NCBI GenBank assembly: GCA_049999805.1
Contig: JBNGIO010006303.1
Coordinates: forward strand, 304,466-368,465
DNA from: Folioceros fuciformis
Lineage: Eukaryota > Anthocerotophyta > Anthocerotopsida > Anthocerotales
Direction of reading: 5' to 3'
DNA: 64,000 nucleotides
Shown here: one piece after another, positions 46,133 to 58,647 of the stretch
How positions within the stretch are numbered: the first letter of the stretch is position 1
How the letters are laid out: every line of letters begins with the position of its first letter
Translations under genes and position numbers: made by a program
Notes under the pieces: model-generated
Databases searched by the model: none
What the model saw: only the letters and a program-made list of their open reading frames with translations
Told to the model about the DNA's origin: nothing

Positions 46133-47698
46133 CTAAGAAATTGATTCTGATGTCCAGTTGTAGAGCCAATGCAGGGGCAATCTATCCCCTGGTCCACTGG
46201 GTAATGCCATGAACTCGTAGATGATAGTGTCAAGTTGAGTCAAGTCATACGCGAAGTCAGGTGTGCGAAGAGCGTCTTCACATTCCGTTGTGTTGCCTGC
46301 CGACGGTGATGGGAACTTTTGATCCCAGGGATTGGCCTTAGTTGAATGCTTGAGTCTGAGAGCCCTGGCAGTGGTCCCAAGCCAGGTCCCCGGTCCACAG
46401 GGGCCATAAACCTCTATTACTCCTGATCCTTTGGGCATGAATAGAGCTGCCCATGTGTTAGCTCCATGGACGGTAATGAACAGATCAGTCTGGGAGAAGA
46501 GCGAGACTACTTCAGGCAGTGTTTGCTTGTAATCTCCGTTCAGCAGTAGGTCATCGACGAACGTGACTTGCAGAGGTGGCGAAGTCCAGTCATGACGGAG
46601 GTGCTGCACCACCTCGGGTGCATTCTTGACTCGCCGTCTGGACGCATCTCCCCTGCCATAAAACGTGACTCGCAGGGGGTGCGGGGGCAGACGCACCTCA
46701 GGTTCCTGCACCTCAAAGAAGGAAAACGTAGCATTCCTGTAGCGGAGCAATGCAGGGGTGACAATTTCCTCTCCCAAGTAGTCGGATATCCGGTCACATG
46801 TGGTGCAGGCCAGAGTGAGGCTTTCGTAGCACACAGGAGTCTGCAACCCATCCACAAGTAGGAAGTCTGCAGTCGGGGACAGTTGGCCTAGCATGGCTAT
46901 CTGGAACATAAGGGTGTGACGGTCCACATTGTGGCTCGATTGCTCCATCCATGAGCTGAATCCTTTCACGACGAAGTGATTAATGGGCTTGGATGTGGTA
47001 GTCGACAGGGGAGCCTGATAGCCTGCAATATGGGGCCACACTCTCTCTGCGAAATGGTGAAACACATTACCCAGGTACGGTAAAATGTGGGTGGTGTTCC
47101 CGGTCACCCATCTGGCATCCTCGGGTGTCTGTTCAACCATTTCCATCCCAATGCAGCCCCAGGAGCAGTTATAGGCAGAGTGCCACTCCAGCCTCAATGC
47201 AGGTGACGCTTCCAGACTTCTGTGGACTTCACCCTCCGAGATGCCCACCAACATTATGGGCCCATCGGGCTTCATGCAAACATGTTTGACAGTGGTTAAA
47301 CCGTAGCCCTTGACATTTCTGTTCCTTTCAAAAGACGTGACCAACCCCTTGGGTGCCCTCTCCAAGCTGTCAAGAAGCAACGTTGTCCGTCCTTCAAAGG
47401 CCCGCTCCAAACTGGGAGTCCCCCGGATTTCCAATGGTGGCCTTGCAGCATCTTGAGTCTCTCGGTGCAAATCTTTTTCTGCCAATCTGCTCCCCCAGCT
47501 TCCCGTCCCATCACACTGAATGTCCGGACGTGATTCAGCACCAAACCAGATGGAATGGAGGACACTGAACTTTTGGTATAGTGTTCCGCCCACAAGAAGG
47601 AACAGCACGCAGAACACTGCACCTGTGAGGTAACTTCTCAGTGGAGGGCGGGACCCCCTGCCCACACCCACCATTGGCTGTTCAGCCTGGATCGCCAC
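46133..47698 (-). CDS. Glycosyltransferase family 61 protein (type II Golgi membrane)
   Basis: Single exon, 521 residues. A basic N terminus is followed by one membrane segment (SYLTGAVFCVLFLLVGGTLY, about residues 23-42), then a lumenal DUF563/GT61 domain. Key blocks: VTFYGRGDASRRR, FSQTDLFITVHGANTWAALF (His-Gly-Ala core) and GVIEVYGP. Plant GT61 enzymes add xylose or arabinose to xylan, or beta-1,2-xylose to N-glycans; this one is not close enough to either for me to name the sugar. It converges with VPS18, leaving a 280-bp spacer. Confidence 0.85.
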   Translation of the reverse strand: MAIQAEQPMVGVGRGSRPPLRSYLTGAVFCVLFLLVGGTLYQKFSVLHSIWFGAESRPDIQCDGTGSWGSRLAEKDLHRETQDAARPPLEIRGTPSLERAFEGRTTLLLDSLERAPKGLVTSFERNRNVKGYGLTTVKHVCMKPDGPIMLVGISEGEVHRSLEASPALRLEWHSAYNCSWGCIGMEMVEQTPEDARWVTGNTTHILPYLGNVFHHFAERVWPHIAGYQAPLSTTTSKPINHFVVKGFSSWMEQSSHNVDRHTLMFQIAMLGQLSPTADFLLVDGLQTPVCYESLTLACTTCDRISDYLGEEIVTPALLRYRNATFSFFEVQEPEVRLPPHPLRVTFYGRGDASRRRVKNAPEVVQHLRHDWTSPPLQVTFVDDLLLNGDYKQTLPEVVSLFSQTDLFITVHGANTWAALFMPKGSGVIEVYGPCGPGTWLGTTARALRLKHSTKANPWDQKFPSPSAGNTTECEDALRTPDFAYDLTQLDTIIYEFMALPSGPGDRLPLHWLYNWTSESIS

Positions 47699-48507
47699 TT
47701 CCCATTTCCACTGTCATTCATCACTCAGTTCAGCAGAACATCAGCGGAGCCAGCTCCTTACGCTTCCGTCCATGTCCTATCTTGGCTTCTCTTTCTTGTT
47801 CTTGATGGATCAGTTCACAGTCGTCTGTACATGTGCTTCTTTACACGCACCCAGGCCGTGTACAGGCATCTAGCGAGTTTGGAAGTGTTCGTCCTACTCG
47901 CATTTGCCTTCAAGATGCCATTGCTTTCTTGGAGCTATGCAGATCCTCTCCATATATGAATCCACCTTTTGTATATAAATTATTATTTGTTATTATTTTA
48001 ATACGTGTTATAGTAGAAATAGACTAGAAATCAAATGATCAACACTTAAGCATTTTAACTTTGATGATCATTCACCTCATGGAAAGGACTACGTTGCATT
48101 TATGGCAATGGGGCTTTGTTTCAGGGAGGAAAATATTTGCTTTTCAATAGAAAGCAAATGAAAACTCACCTTGTTCAGAGTAAAAATAATTGTATTTCTA
48201 TTTTCTATCCACATTCTTTCAAAGATAACACACTATACTTGAAACAAATAGAAACATGATCATGTTTCTCATTTACAAGACAGTGCAAATAAAAAACATA
48301 CATTGTGATCGCATCACAATGCAAAAGAACTTTGTGGAAATTTGAAACAATTCCAAACAACTTTAACAAACCCATTGCTATGTTCAATAGTTGTCTTGCC
48401 AAGAGTTGCTAAAGCTTTAGTGCTCCAAACTTATGCTAACTAGAAGTAGTCTAAGAGAGCTGAGCCAAATTTGTTCATATGTTTGTTACCACTTGGCTTG
48501 CAAGGAG
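47699..48507. other. Intergenic, AT-rich
   Basis: No supported gene. Base composition shifts here from the GC-rich gene block to the AT-rich RING-H2 gene neighbourhood. The first 100-200 bases are the likely GT61 promoter and leader. Confidence 0.5.
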
Positions 48508-49446
48508 CTATTGCAAACTAGTGCTATTTCCTCGACCTGGCACTCTTAGAGTTCTTATTGCATCCTCCCTTGCAAAAGTAAATCTAAGACCTATGTCTTC
48601 ACCCCTATCATTATCTTGATTTGAAGATGTCATTTCATTCTCTTGATCAATATTTTGATATAATGCAAAATGATCTTCTTCCATATGTACTATGGTAATA
48701 TTATTATATTGTACAAATTCTCTACATATGGGACAAGTTAAATTGTTACTCAACCATTTATCTATACAGTCCAAATGAAAAGTGTGACTACATATTGGAA
48801 GTTCTCGAATGAATTCATTGGCTTGAAATTCACCCAAACATACTGCACACCTGCATAAGACATCAAATTTTACTAGCTTGTTTGAACAACACTTTCATTC
48901 CCACAATCACATGGAATATTATACACTGTAGATAAAAATGCTTAAGCTAATAAAATTCTCTTACAAAGTATCTTTTTCGGAAGTGAAAAGTCGTTTGTCA
49001 TATAACATTGAAGGTAGCTCATCCCTAAATGACTTCTTCAAACCTCTCTCACATGGCTGTTTGTAACACATTTAAGATTGGTTCAGAGTTTACTTGTAAA
49101 TTCTATGGTTTCTTGAATTTGCGATATTATTTTTAAAGTAATTTAAGCTTTGTAATAATAATATCATTAAAAAAAAATTGTATGCGTGCAAATTAGAAGT
49201 GTAGAATCTAACAGTTGTGGCATAAATTCCTCTGGAGAGGTATTGAGCTCTAGTTTGAGCTACTGTTGATGCTCTTCTACGCTTTCTAATGTACAATGCA
49301 CAAAATAGTAGCAAAAGTACTAATATAAACAATATTGGTGTAGCAAATATGAAAGCTTGATAAACCTTAACATGTGAAGATGTGTTGTTTGTACAACTCC
49401 CAGAGCCAGAGGAATGACAGTCTTCTACTTTAATTGTGCTGGACAT
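48508..49446 (-). CDS. Membrane-anchored RING-H2 E3 ubiquitin ligase (ATL-like)
   Basis: Three exons on the minus strand: 49446-49213, 49056-48965, 48850-48508, in phase, 222 residues. An N-terminal Cys/Ser-rich segment is followed by one membrane span (AFIFATPILFILVLLLLFCA, about residues 28-47), a basic KRRR stop-transfer, a GLKKSF linker as in ATL proteins, and a RING-H2 finger C-x2-C-x14-C-x-H-x2-H-x2-C-x10-C-x2-C (CAVCLGEF ... CSHTFHLDC ... CPIC) that binds the E2. The C-terminal tail is acidic. The open frame extends beyond 49446 but with no upstream ATG, so an additional 5' exon is possible. Codons are AT-rich, unlike its GC-rich neighbours. Confidence 0.85.
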
Positions 49447-49887
49447 GTTTCTATCATTTGACCCACAACACTTGCTAGATTGAATGGTTTGAGTATAAGA
49501 GTTTATTGCGAAGATCAATACATAGGAGGTCACTTTTCATTACCATCTTTTGGCTAATAGGATTGTCTAAAACTTTGATATTGGATTGAATTCTAAGAAT
49601 TGAGTTATACATTACTAATGATGTACCTAAAGTGTTTATGAGCTATTATAACCTTAAAGAGAGTTTTAAAATATATTTAATATTGTTAACAATGTACTTT
49701 CTTTTTTATTTTCTTTCAACAATGTATTTCTAGGATAGACCTTTATATGAACGAAAACAATTGGTTTTACGACACTAAATTTTTAGATATTACTTAAATA
49801 ATTTTCCGAGTAGTTAAATCTATCCAGGTTTTTCTAAGAAAGTATAATTGCCAGCCTCAACTATGGTCTGCTGGTATAACCAGTGAT

Positions 49888-50775
49888 TCAAGCGGGATTA
49901 CTCTTGTATGGGAGCTCGCAGGCCACCATTTCCGAAACTTTGGATTTGGTAAGTGCAGTCCCGAGAGTTTCTGCCACGCTTTTACACCGACACTGCAGTC
50001 CGGGTCGGATCACATTGCCGTAAACTGCCATCTCAATCACATCCAACTCCTTGTCTGCGCGGTGAAATCACATGATCAGGGCACCAAGTCGGATTTGTCG
50101 CTGTACATGACATTACCTCCAGGGTCAAAAGTGAAGAGCAAACCTGTGAATTTAAGGTCACAGGAGTAGCCCTCAAGGTCAGATGTGCCGATGTCATCCT
50201 TGTTGCTTTTGTAGCGATTAACTCTTGCCTGTAGAATTTGGCAATTCTTCACATCCGTCTCGCCACCTAAACCAGCGAACATACTCGGCCGATGTCCATC
50301 ACAGTTAAGAGATCAAGAAAGTGTGGCAAATCCTTTACCGGTTACAGCTATCAACCAAGCAACATAGCCAACAGCGAAAACCCCGAGTGCACACTGGACA
50401 ATGAACATGAAAGACGGGATAGACCTTTCGAATAGGGTTGGATATGATCNNNNNNNNNNNNNNNNNNNNNNNNNNNNNNNNNNNNNNNNNNNNNNNNNNN
50501 NNNNNNNNNNNNNNNNNNNNNNNNNNNNNNNNNNNNNNNNNNNNNNNNNAGCAAAGGCAACCGTCGCAGCGAGTCAGTCTCCGACACACAATGTTCCCTG
50601 CAAGGTCCTTCCTCCATCGCTCTGGATGCCTATCCGGCACGACATCGGCCTTTTGCCAGCAGGAATTCCTCATTTTGTCATCAAAAATTCTCAACCGTCG
50701 TGGACTGCCAGCCTTCTCCTTGATAGATCCAGCCTCATCCTGGCTTGCGGATAACAGTCCATCCACAGCTGCCAT
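49888..50775 (-). CDS. HNH-endonuclease-domain protein, interrupted by an assembly gap
   Basis: Read on the minus strand: an N-terminal exon from the ATG at 50775 into the 100-N gap at 50450-50549 (NSCWQKADVVPDRHPERWRK, then CRRLTRCDGCLC), a piece 50449-50425 (DHIQPYSKG), exon 50266-50144 (GETDVKNCQILQARVNRYKS) and last exon 50054-49888 (DKELDVIEMAVYGNV). The joins are in phase. This matches a plant family of small HNH nuclease-domain proteins (At3g47490 type): the DH...SKGG...NCQ.L...VN core is the HNH motif. Function in plants is not known to me. The part hidden by the gap is probably short (only a few residues by comparison) plus perhaps an intron. Confidence 0.8.
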
Positions 50776-51942
50776 CCAGCAGAATGGCGCCGGCGCCACC
50801 TCTCAGGGGTCAGCGGCTTCCACCCCCTTTGTCCCCCTTCGCCCGATACCAGTACACCAGATGTTTGCGTCCTCAGATCACGTTTTAGGGATTCCACCAA
50901 GGGTTTAGGGTTTTACACACAGCATTCGCTTGCATCACTGGCCAATAAGTCCATAGAGCAGGAAATAAGGTAACCAACGGCGAATCTCGCGACATGCTGC
51001 ATCGCAGCGCATGAACGACACTACAGCTGTCCTTTGATTCAGGAAGACGGAGGCGATCAGAAAACTTTGAAGACTGTTTATTGTGAAATCATCACGAAGT
51101 CAGAAAGTTCGATCATCATCTTGCCGCCGTATCCAAATCTACATGCAAACCAACCACAGATGGAGCACCAGAGTTCTGTTATCCAAGCACACCACATGGG
51201 CTATGGTGTCACGACTCACGACCAAGGAGAAGAGTGTTTGACGGAAACAAGCGCACCCCGGAACACAAGCTTGCCGCTATGTGCGGTTTTCAGATGCTCT
51301 GTTGACCAGCAATTTAAAACTGCTAGGTTACGCAAGCTTCACCTACGTCCCGCCTTTTCCGCTTTGCCACGTGAATTTTGAATACCAAGTTTACGTCGCG
51401 CTCTGAACAGCTAAGAAATCGGTTTGGAAATCCTCCGGACTTGTAGCGAGGAAAGCAGATCCCTATAAAGAGCATCGGCGAACTCGATGTAGTTCAAGTA
51501 CAAGACTGGCCATAACTGACCATAACTCAACCAATGACACTACAAATCTCCCAACAATCGGGCAGAATCAAATAAGGATTCTCCTAATTAAATATACTAC
51601 TGTATCACACTTTGAACTCGACTTAGAAAATCAATTGTCACGTTACAGACCATGCATAATTTCGTGCCGTCTCGTCACGTTCTTCGTCTTCCAACGCCTC
51701 CTCACTGAACCGAATATCTGCACACGCTGACGGACGGCCATCATTACAATGCATGCATAACAAACTTCATCAGCCAAGAAAGGCAAAGAAAAACTCGAAA
51801 CACGTGGCTTACAAGTTTGAGAAGACACGGACACAGATCAAAGAGCATCTAAGAAGAGACCTCTTTCCCTTACTTAGGAGGCCCAAAAATTGCATAATAT
51901 ATACATGTGATATGCAATTGTAAATTATGTAATTTAGCTGTG
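50776..51942. other. Intergenic
   Basis: No supported gene. It holds a short telomeric array GGGTTTAGGGTTTT at 50901-50914 and a 115-codon plus frame at 51034-51381 without known content. Divergent or 3' flanking sequence for the HNH and VAL genes. Confidence 0.45.
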
Positions 51943-54900
51943 TCAGCACTCTGCGTCCATCGATTGAGTATTTGAGAAGCTGGGCCCTGCAAATTGACCT
52001 CCCTGTTGAACACCCACATCGGAATCAGGGCCTTTAGCACAGAGCCGGGACGTAGCTTCACCACTCTGCAAGTTCTTGTTACTCCCCTCAGCAGGACCAC
52101 TACCACTGGAACTTCGATGCTCCAGCTTTTCAAATGACACCTTATTCCTAGTGTTGCTCCCATCTGAGACCAGTAACGGTGGGTGCATTGCTTTCCCATC
52201 AGCCGAAGAGCCATAAAATGGTGCTGCCACTGTGTGCTTCACATGGACCTCCCTTGCAACTTCCAAAAGGCTTAGAGACCCTGAGGCTGATGGACACCCA
52301 AGGTCTTGTTCCCTGCCCCTCTCTGCCTTATCATGCATTTCCTCATGTTTTGCATCTGGTTGCATATTGAGGTCTATCTCACTTGGCCTAGATCTCCAAG
52401 AGCCCTCCTCATCAGCTGCAAGATTTGATCTCGAGTATCCAGCGGCAGGTTTTTCTGACCTTAGTTCCAGCCTAACTGATGGCATCTTGGTCGCAAGTTC
52501 ATCCCTTCGAGTGAAACCAACAGGACTGCTTCTGTCTGCACCTTTCCGGCTGATTCCTGAGGAGTTGCCCGCTTGCACAACTGGTAAACTCGTTTCCTGC
52601 AACAATGGCCCCACAGTGTAGCTGCCATTCTCAGTGGATCTGAAGGGCAGTTTTGGTGTGCCCACTTTGTTGTGCTCTCCGTCTCCGCCATCTCTGCCAT
52701 ACTGGAAGGACTTCCTTTTTCGAACGTGAGTCACATCTATGTCACGCTTTTTGCGCCGCAATTCAAGAGTCTTGAACCTCCTTTTCACAGTCACGCACAC
52801 ATTACACATGCAATTGGGCTTGTGTTTAGGTCCCTTCCCACTTGGTGGCTGAATACAGACAATGCAGGTGCAACCAGCTCTGTGCCGAGGGTGCTTGGTC
52901 GTGCGGACTGGTGATGTGGGCGACACAGGCATAGCCCCAACAGCACCTGCTTCTTCCCTCAAGGCAGCAGCATCAGCCAACGCATCCAGTCCTAAGGCAG
53001 TCGTCTCACGAACCACAGCTCCATCCACACCTTGCCTCATATATTCCGCTCCTGAAATTCATGCATGAACTTGGTAAGTATGGGCGAAGTTTTCAGTTTG
53101 GACACAGCGTCGTGCGATTTTCACACGATAGCAATCAAACCTACTGACTTCAAACCAAAATTATTTGTGGCTGACTTGAATTTGCTGTAAGCACTTACAA
53201 TGCCTGCAGAAATATCTGACTGACTTACCTGTTGTCAGCAACAGCTGTTCAATCTCTTCATTGGTCAACTCCTGGGGTTCACTGCACGAGGCTCTGCAAA
53301 TTACATCAAATACAGTTTCCGGTCAAAATTGTAGGGTGGGGAACCCAAGCAGTCTGAACAAAGTGCCTTGCACATGTGCTTTGGATAGGTCTTAACCTCT
53401 CCGGGTCCCAGTGGTTCTCCGAACAGGTCCATCTGGATGATATAACAACATCTGATGGAACTCTGCGCCAGATTGCACAATTTTCACATTGTGCCCATTG
53501 ATCCTCCGCCCTAGATAACAAGCACTCGCATCGAGTTAGAAAGGCTTAGAAAGCATTATTAGGTCTTGCAAATACTGGAGTCCAAATTCTTACATGTGAG
53601 GAAATTCACAGTCATTGCACTGCACTGCTTCCTCTCCTGCCCTGGAGAAAAAAGAATTGATCAACATGCGTCAAAATTCGACAGGTAAGAATTGGAAAGG
53701 CATAAAGCCGTCAATACATAGGGTCACTCGAATCAGGAGGTGGAATGAACACCATTTTGAATGCTGTAGTGTGAAGACTGTTTTCTTTGCCAAAACAGGA
53801 GGCTCCTGCAGGAGTTGTCGCAAGGGCACATAAAAGTCACATCAGCTTTATGTTGTAACGAAAATCCAGAGTGACGGGAACTCCCTCATGCACAGCATTC
53901 ACCTCATACTCTTCAAAGTCATGGCCTTCAATAGATACAATGTTTGGGGCACAAGAGGGAGGTGGCCTGAACAAATCTTGGACTTCTTCCCAGCTACTCT
54001 TCAACTGCACGGAGTCTTCAGTCTCTATGCGAAGCCTCTTAGTCTTTGAGCCCAGAGGTCTGGCACGTTTCCAATCAACCATGAGCAACTGCTGGAACAT
54101 TGTTGATTCTGAAGATCTTTCCTGGCTCCTCACAACTTTTGGTGGCTTATAAACAGCCTCAGGAGCTTTTGCATTTGCATTTGCATTTGCATTTGCATTT
54201 GCATGGGCTCCAGGAGGACCTTCTGAAAGATTCTGAGGAAAAGCAGCTGCTGCATCTCCACCAGCATATCCCAGATTTATGTGATCCTGCAAAAATGAAC
54301 AGCGTATAAGGCTTGCAAGTCAGTCAATAACCCTGAAATGAGATAAGTGAAGACAATTCTATGTCAGGCCACACTTCAACGCCAAGGACTCGACAGTTCC
54401 TAAGCTCTGCCAAACCAAACTCTCCCAGCACCCTCTCAGACAATTCCAGTTCAGAACTAACCTGCAGGAATGCTGCAGAGGTTGGAGATCTTCGATATCC
54501 CATAACTAGCCTCCCACCAGGTTCCATTCTGCTGAAAGTCACTGAATCATAGGCCCCGTGTCAGTTTCGGATACCACAATCCATGCTAATTTTACATATG
54601 CTGTTGTGCAGTCCAGCCACTCCTCCAAAAGTTCATCCTATCTCGCTGTCTTTATTAAGGACTAAGAGGGATTTGCAGATCTCGAGGAGACCTGATAAGG
54701 TGTTTGATGAACTTTGTCTCTGGTACTCTCACAATTCAACCAACTCTAAGCTATCAGACGACCATCTAATAACAATCCTACCTGTATCACCGGCTTGCAA
54801 CTGCAACTTCTGGATGCAGGGTGTAACGCCTTCCAGAACATACATACGGCTATTATTATTAGGCCAAAACCGGAACTGGAAGCTCCAAGCCTTGCCACTG

Positions 54901-56775
54901 ACATCATGAATCGTCATCGGAACCCCCTCTGGCTGGGAGATTTGTGGGAAATAGGCCTGCATTTCAAACGAACAGACGTATGAAGCAACTCATAAGAGTT
55001 TCAGAAAAGTCTCATCAGGCGGACTGTTATGCCAACTTGCCTCAGCACACGCCTTCGGAAGGACTAGCCTTCCAATGCGGCCCGCATCACTTGCACTTAG
55101 TACCTTCTCAAATAGCGGAGTAATTGTTTTTGTGTTGCTACAATCATTAAAGACATTCAACGCCCCACTATATGACAAACACGAAAGCACCCAAGACATA
55201 GCAAACAACTAGCAGACACAGGCATGGAAGATGATACAACAAAATGGCTAACAAGTCCATGACCGTGTAAGTGAAGTAACTTAAAACAGAGACATAGGAA
55301 GGATACTCTCCAGCACCAGAAATTTGCTGAAGCTCCTTATCAGTAATGCGCGGCCAGTAGCGGGGAAGGAGTTGGGCACGTCCCCTTCCTTCAGCAGGCA
55401 GACGTGCTGCTCTGACTTGCCCATCGCCAGGACTCGTTTCAAAACGTGGACCTGCTGGACGAGGAGCTATTTGACGGGGCCTCGATCGGAAGACCCCTGG
55501 AAATCGCAAGTCATCTTGTGCCTCACCATTAGATTGGCCTAGGCTCCCCGAACTCAAGAGATCAAAAGAACCTGTTTGCTGAGCGGCTTCACGGGCAGCA
55601 TCCCTTCCGTGCACATCAACAGCCAATAGTGAGGACTCGGTTATGCCTGCTCCAGGCATGTCATTTACTAGGTTCAGGCTCCTACCAATTGTAATCCCAT
55701 CAAACTCCTTAGACGATCGATTCCTCTCAAATGAGTCACTATGCCTTGAACAGTCTGATGCACCATACCTCAGGTCTTCATGTAGTGACAAATCTGAGGC
55801 CACGGCAACCAGGGCATCTTCTGCATCCACACCTAAATCCGCTCGGAGGACATCTCGTGAGGCACCCCCGACCCGCAGCCCTAGGTTTCTTCTAGACAGA
55901 TTAATTCCAGTACCCGCAGATTCTACCAGATCTCCTTCGCCTGTAAGGTCAATATCATTCTCATTGATCCGTAAATCTCTGCGCATGCTTCCCAAAAATG
56001 CAGCTGTGTGGCTAGAAGGCCACATAGGACCTTTTTCATGATCACCTTCATCCGCCGGAGTCTGCCCATGCGCATACGTGCTCTGCTCTGATACTTGAAA
56101 CGGGCCAAGAAGTTTTAGGTTGTGAAGGGACTGCTGCAGCTTCAAGACAAAACAAGCCTCTGTCAGCAAGTGTCGATCCACAGGGCCTACTCAGCAAAAT
56201 AACTTCACACTAGCAACAAGTTGCAAGAGGCCGTCAGGAACCAGTACCAATGAAGGATTAACGCCTTTACTTTCAATACAGCCCTTGCACTCCACGCCTC
56301 CAGCATCTAGGAACGCATACAACTTGAGAGATGCAACACACCCACAGTGTATTCTCTGAAACCACAATACAAGCAGTCAGACACGACTGCGTATGTCAAG
56401 AAAATAATCTAGTACCCCAACACCACTTCCTCCTCCAACAACTGACAAAACATACACGCACCTTGTCACAAGCGTTGCAAGTACGCCAACCAGCATCGTC
56501 AGAGTGAAACGCTTCACAGAATCTGGATTGCTCATAGGCCAACCTGAGACCAACACAAAAACACACACACACACACACACACGGCATATTTTACTCGACG
56601 TGCACAGCCAGCGTTGAGCTGCAGCAGAGTAGGATACTTACCCGCAGGCACTACAAAGGTCTGCAACCTGCCCGGTGGACAGCGTCCATCCGGGCCTCCA
56701 TCGATTGGAATTGGACGTGCTGCTGCTGCACCTGCGATTCATGCAAACTCGTTCCTTGCCAACTGAAGACTCCAT
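51943..56775 (-). CDS. VAL/HSI2-type B3 transcriptional repressor
   Basis: VAL proteins bind RY elements through B3, read histones through PHD-like and CW fingers, and recruit Polycomb to silence embryo genes. Thirteen exons on minus: 56775-56642, 56543-56462, 56355 to about 56248, 56139-55307, 55137-55041, 54956-54782, 54541-54462, 54286-53903, 53805-53753, 53641-53594, 53510-53397, 53293-53229, 53051-51943; about 1090 residues. Order: PHD-like zinc domain (CMNRRC; CSACG; CNACDK; IHCGC), long linker, B3 ([45 protein letters not shown]), MVDWKRARP block, CW finger ([15 protein letters not shown]), a Cys-rich [14 protein letters not shown] stretch, and an EAR motif DLNMQP. Intron 5 is GC-AG. 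The end of exon 3 is uncertain. Confidence 0.93.
54169..54206 (-). repeat. Hexanucleotide repeat coding for Ala-Asn in VAL
   Basis: Five to six copies of GCAAAT (minus strand) in exon 8 encode (Ala-Asn)n just after the B3 region linker. Repeat number is likely to vary between individuals. Confidence 0.85.
56561..56582. repeat. (AC)11 microsatellite in intron 1 of the VAL gene
   Basis: An uninterrupted dinucleotide run of about 22 bp, reading (GT)n in the transcript, about 20 bases from the exon 2 acceptor side. Confidence 0.9.
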
Positions 56776-58647
56776 ATCGATCCCTTGCCACGCGCTAAGG
56801 ATAAATAGATGGTCAACGCAGCTTGCTCCGCCCAGGCTTCGAAATAACTTAAACTTTGGCCCCTGCCGCGAAAAATAGTACAACTCTCCGAACGCAACGC
56901 AGGTACACACGCTCCTGGCGTCCCGCAGAGCGATAACAGAGCCACCACTAAAACGCCAATCGTCTCCGCTGCTCAGATTCTCGATTTCATCACAGAAGAC
57001 CTAATCCCCGACGCACGCAACTGAGAATCAGCGAAGCCAAAACCACACGACAGCGCAAAAGCACGAGAGCCAGCTTACCTTCACGTCGTCCCTAAACCCT
57101 CTCCTTCCACCAGGCCGGAATCCCGGTCCCTCCTCCCGCACCCGCAAATCGGAAGGCCGGTCCGCAGCAATCAGAGCAATTCCAACCTCTGGGCGATGCA
57201 GCCCGGGAGCGGCGAGCCGTTTCCGTCAGCGACGAAGGAAAATGGCGACGATCTAGCGCAGCTCCGGGGACACAGGCTGGATCTTCCACACGTCGAAGAC
57301 GACAATGCCGCGAGACCGGAAATAAATGACTCCCCCGGCTCATCCGCTCCCGGACTCGCACCCTCCGCGATTGAAGCCACGAGGAAGCCGAGATCCCAGC
57401 AGAACCGCAGCTCGAAGGACGCGCTCGAGTCTGCTGCTGCGGGGAGCTGTGATCCTGGAGGCCGGCCTGGCTGGTGTCGTGGGAGCCTGACGGGAGGTGT
57501 GCCCAGGTCGGACCCCTCCTAGAAGAGGGCAATCAACGCGTGAGACGCTCCCCCGGACGCCCGCGCCCCGCAATTGGAGCCTCCCAGCGTGATGCAGACA
57601 GCTTCAGCATTGCACGAAATGGACGTTGCACTCGGCAGCTCGCAATACCAATGTGCACGGGGCGACATTGGTCCGTGCAGGCCTTTCGCTTCTTTCTCAC
57701 CTTTTCCACTTTTCCTCCTTTTTTTTAATCTCAGCAAATATTGCTCATATATCATGTGCAGAGAGCGGACATGCCTCGTGCGCCAAAAGGGGCAGATAAT
57801 TGAAGTCAGCTCTGGCCGCCTCTTGTCCAAGTAATTTCTTAAAACAGGAAAAAAAAGTACATCGGCATATACACTTCATCGTAACTTCCAGCCCCCGCTT
57901 GCGTGGACGCCAGTGTGTGTATGAATGTCGGATAGATACATAAGTTGTTTATAATAAAAGAACTTGAGTAGTTATTTATTTTTATATACCTTGAATAAAG
58001 GTCAAGTTTTTTTTTCACTAGTCTTACACATGCGGTACATGTAAGCCTCCTAGATACCTCATTTCCTTCCCCAAAAGGTTTAGATCATGTGTGTTGAAAC
58101 TGGGTTAGTGTCATGGGTTTTGTAATGTCCTCACTTGCATTCTTTGTGATTGGATTTGTAAGTTCACTAAGTGTGAAGTTATGTTGTGATAGAGGACATG
58201 CAAAAAACATGTAAGTCTTAACATGTGAGTGTGGGTTCTTTTGAATGATGTACTTCAGCAATCTATTTGATAATGTGTGCTAACAGTGTTTTGCTTACCT
58301 GTTCTTAGGCTTCATCGAACCCTCATCTACCTAGCTTGCTTTTGGCTTTGGTTTATGTGAGTACCAACCAAAGGCTTGAACTCATTGGGATGTTGTGTTG
58401 TTTCATGCCGTAATCATACTACTTAATTCATTCATTTAACATTTGCAGGTGGGCTATTGTGTACATTGCTCAATTGAATCCTCTTGTAGTTCCTCTACCG
58501 AAGGATGTTAGAGATGGATAGGTGTTTAAGTTTCCCAAACTTTGAATCCATACATTAAGCCCAAAAGGGTGTGGTTCAAGTATTGTGAGCTCAAAAGTGT
58601 GATAAAGCAATGTTGGATTGAGGATGGAATGTTGACGTTTTCCTACC
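56776..58647. other. VAL upstream region and AT-rich spacer
   Basis: 56.8-57.7 kb is GC-rich and probably holds the VAL promoter and 5' leader, perhaps with a leader intron; plus-strand frames at 57196-57522 and minus frames at 57092-57573 are likely shadows of GC-rich sequence. From 57.7 kb the sequence becomes AT-rich. No gene recognised. Confidence 0.45.

Noticed and set aside
57092-57573. Overlapping frames on both strands upstream of VAL
   Set aside because: GC-rich promoter or leader sequence; the first supported VAL exon starts at 56775, and none of these frames contains the expected zinc-finger start.
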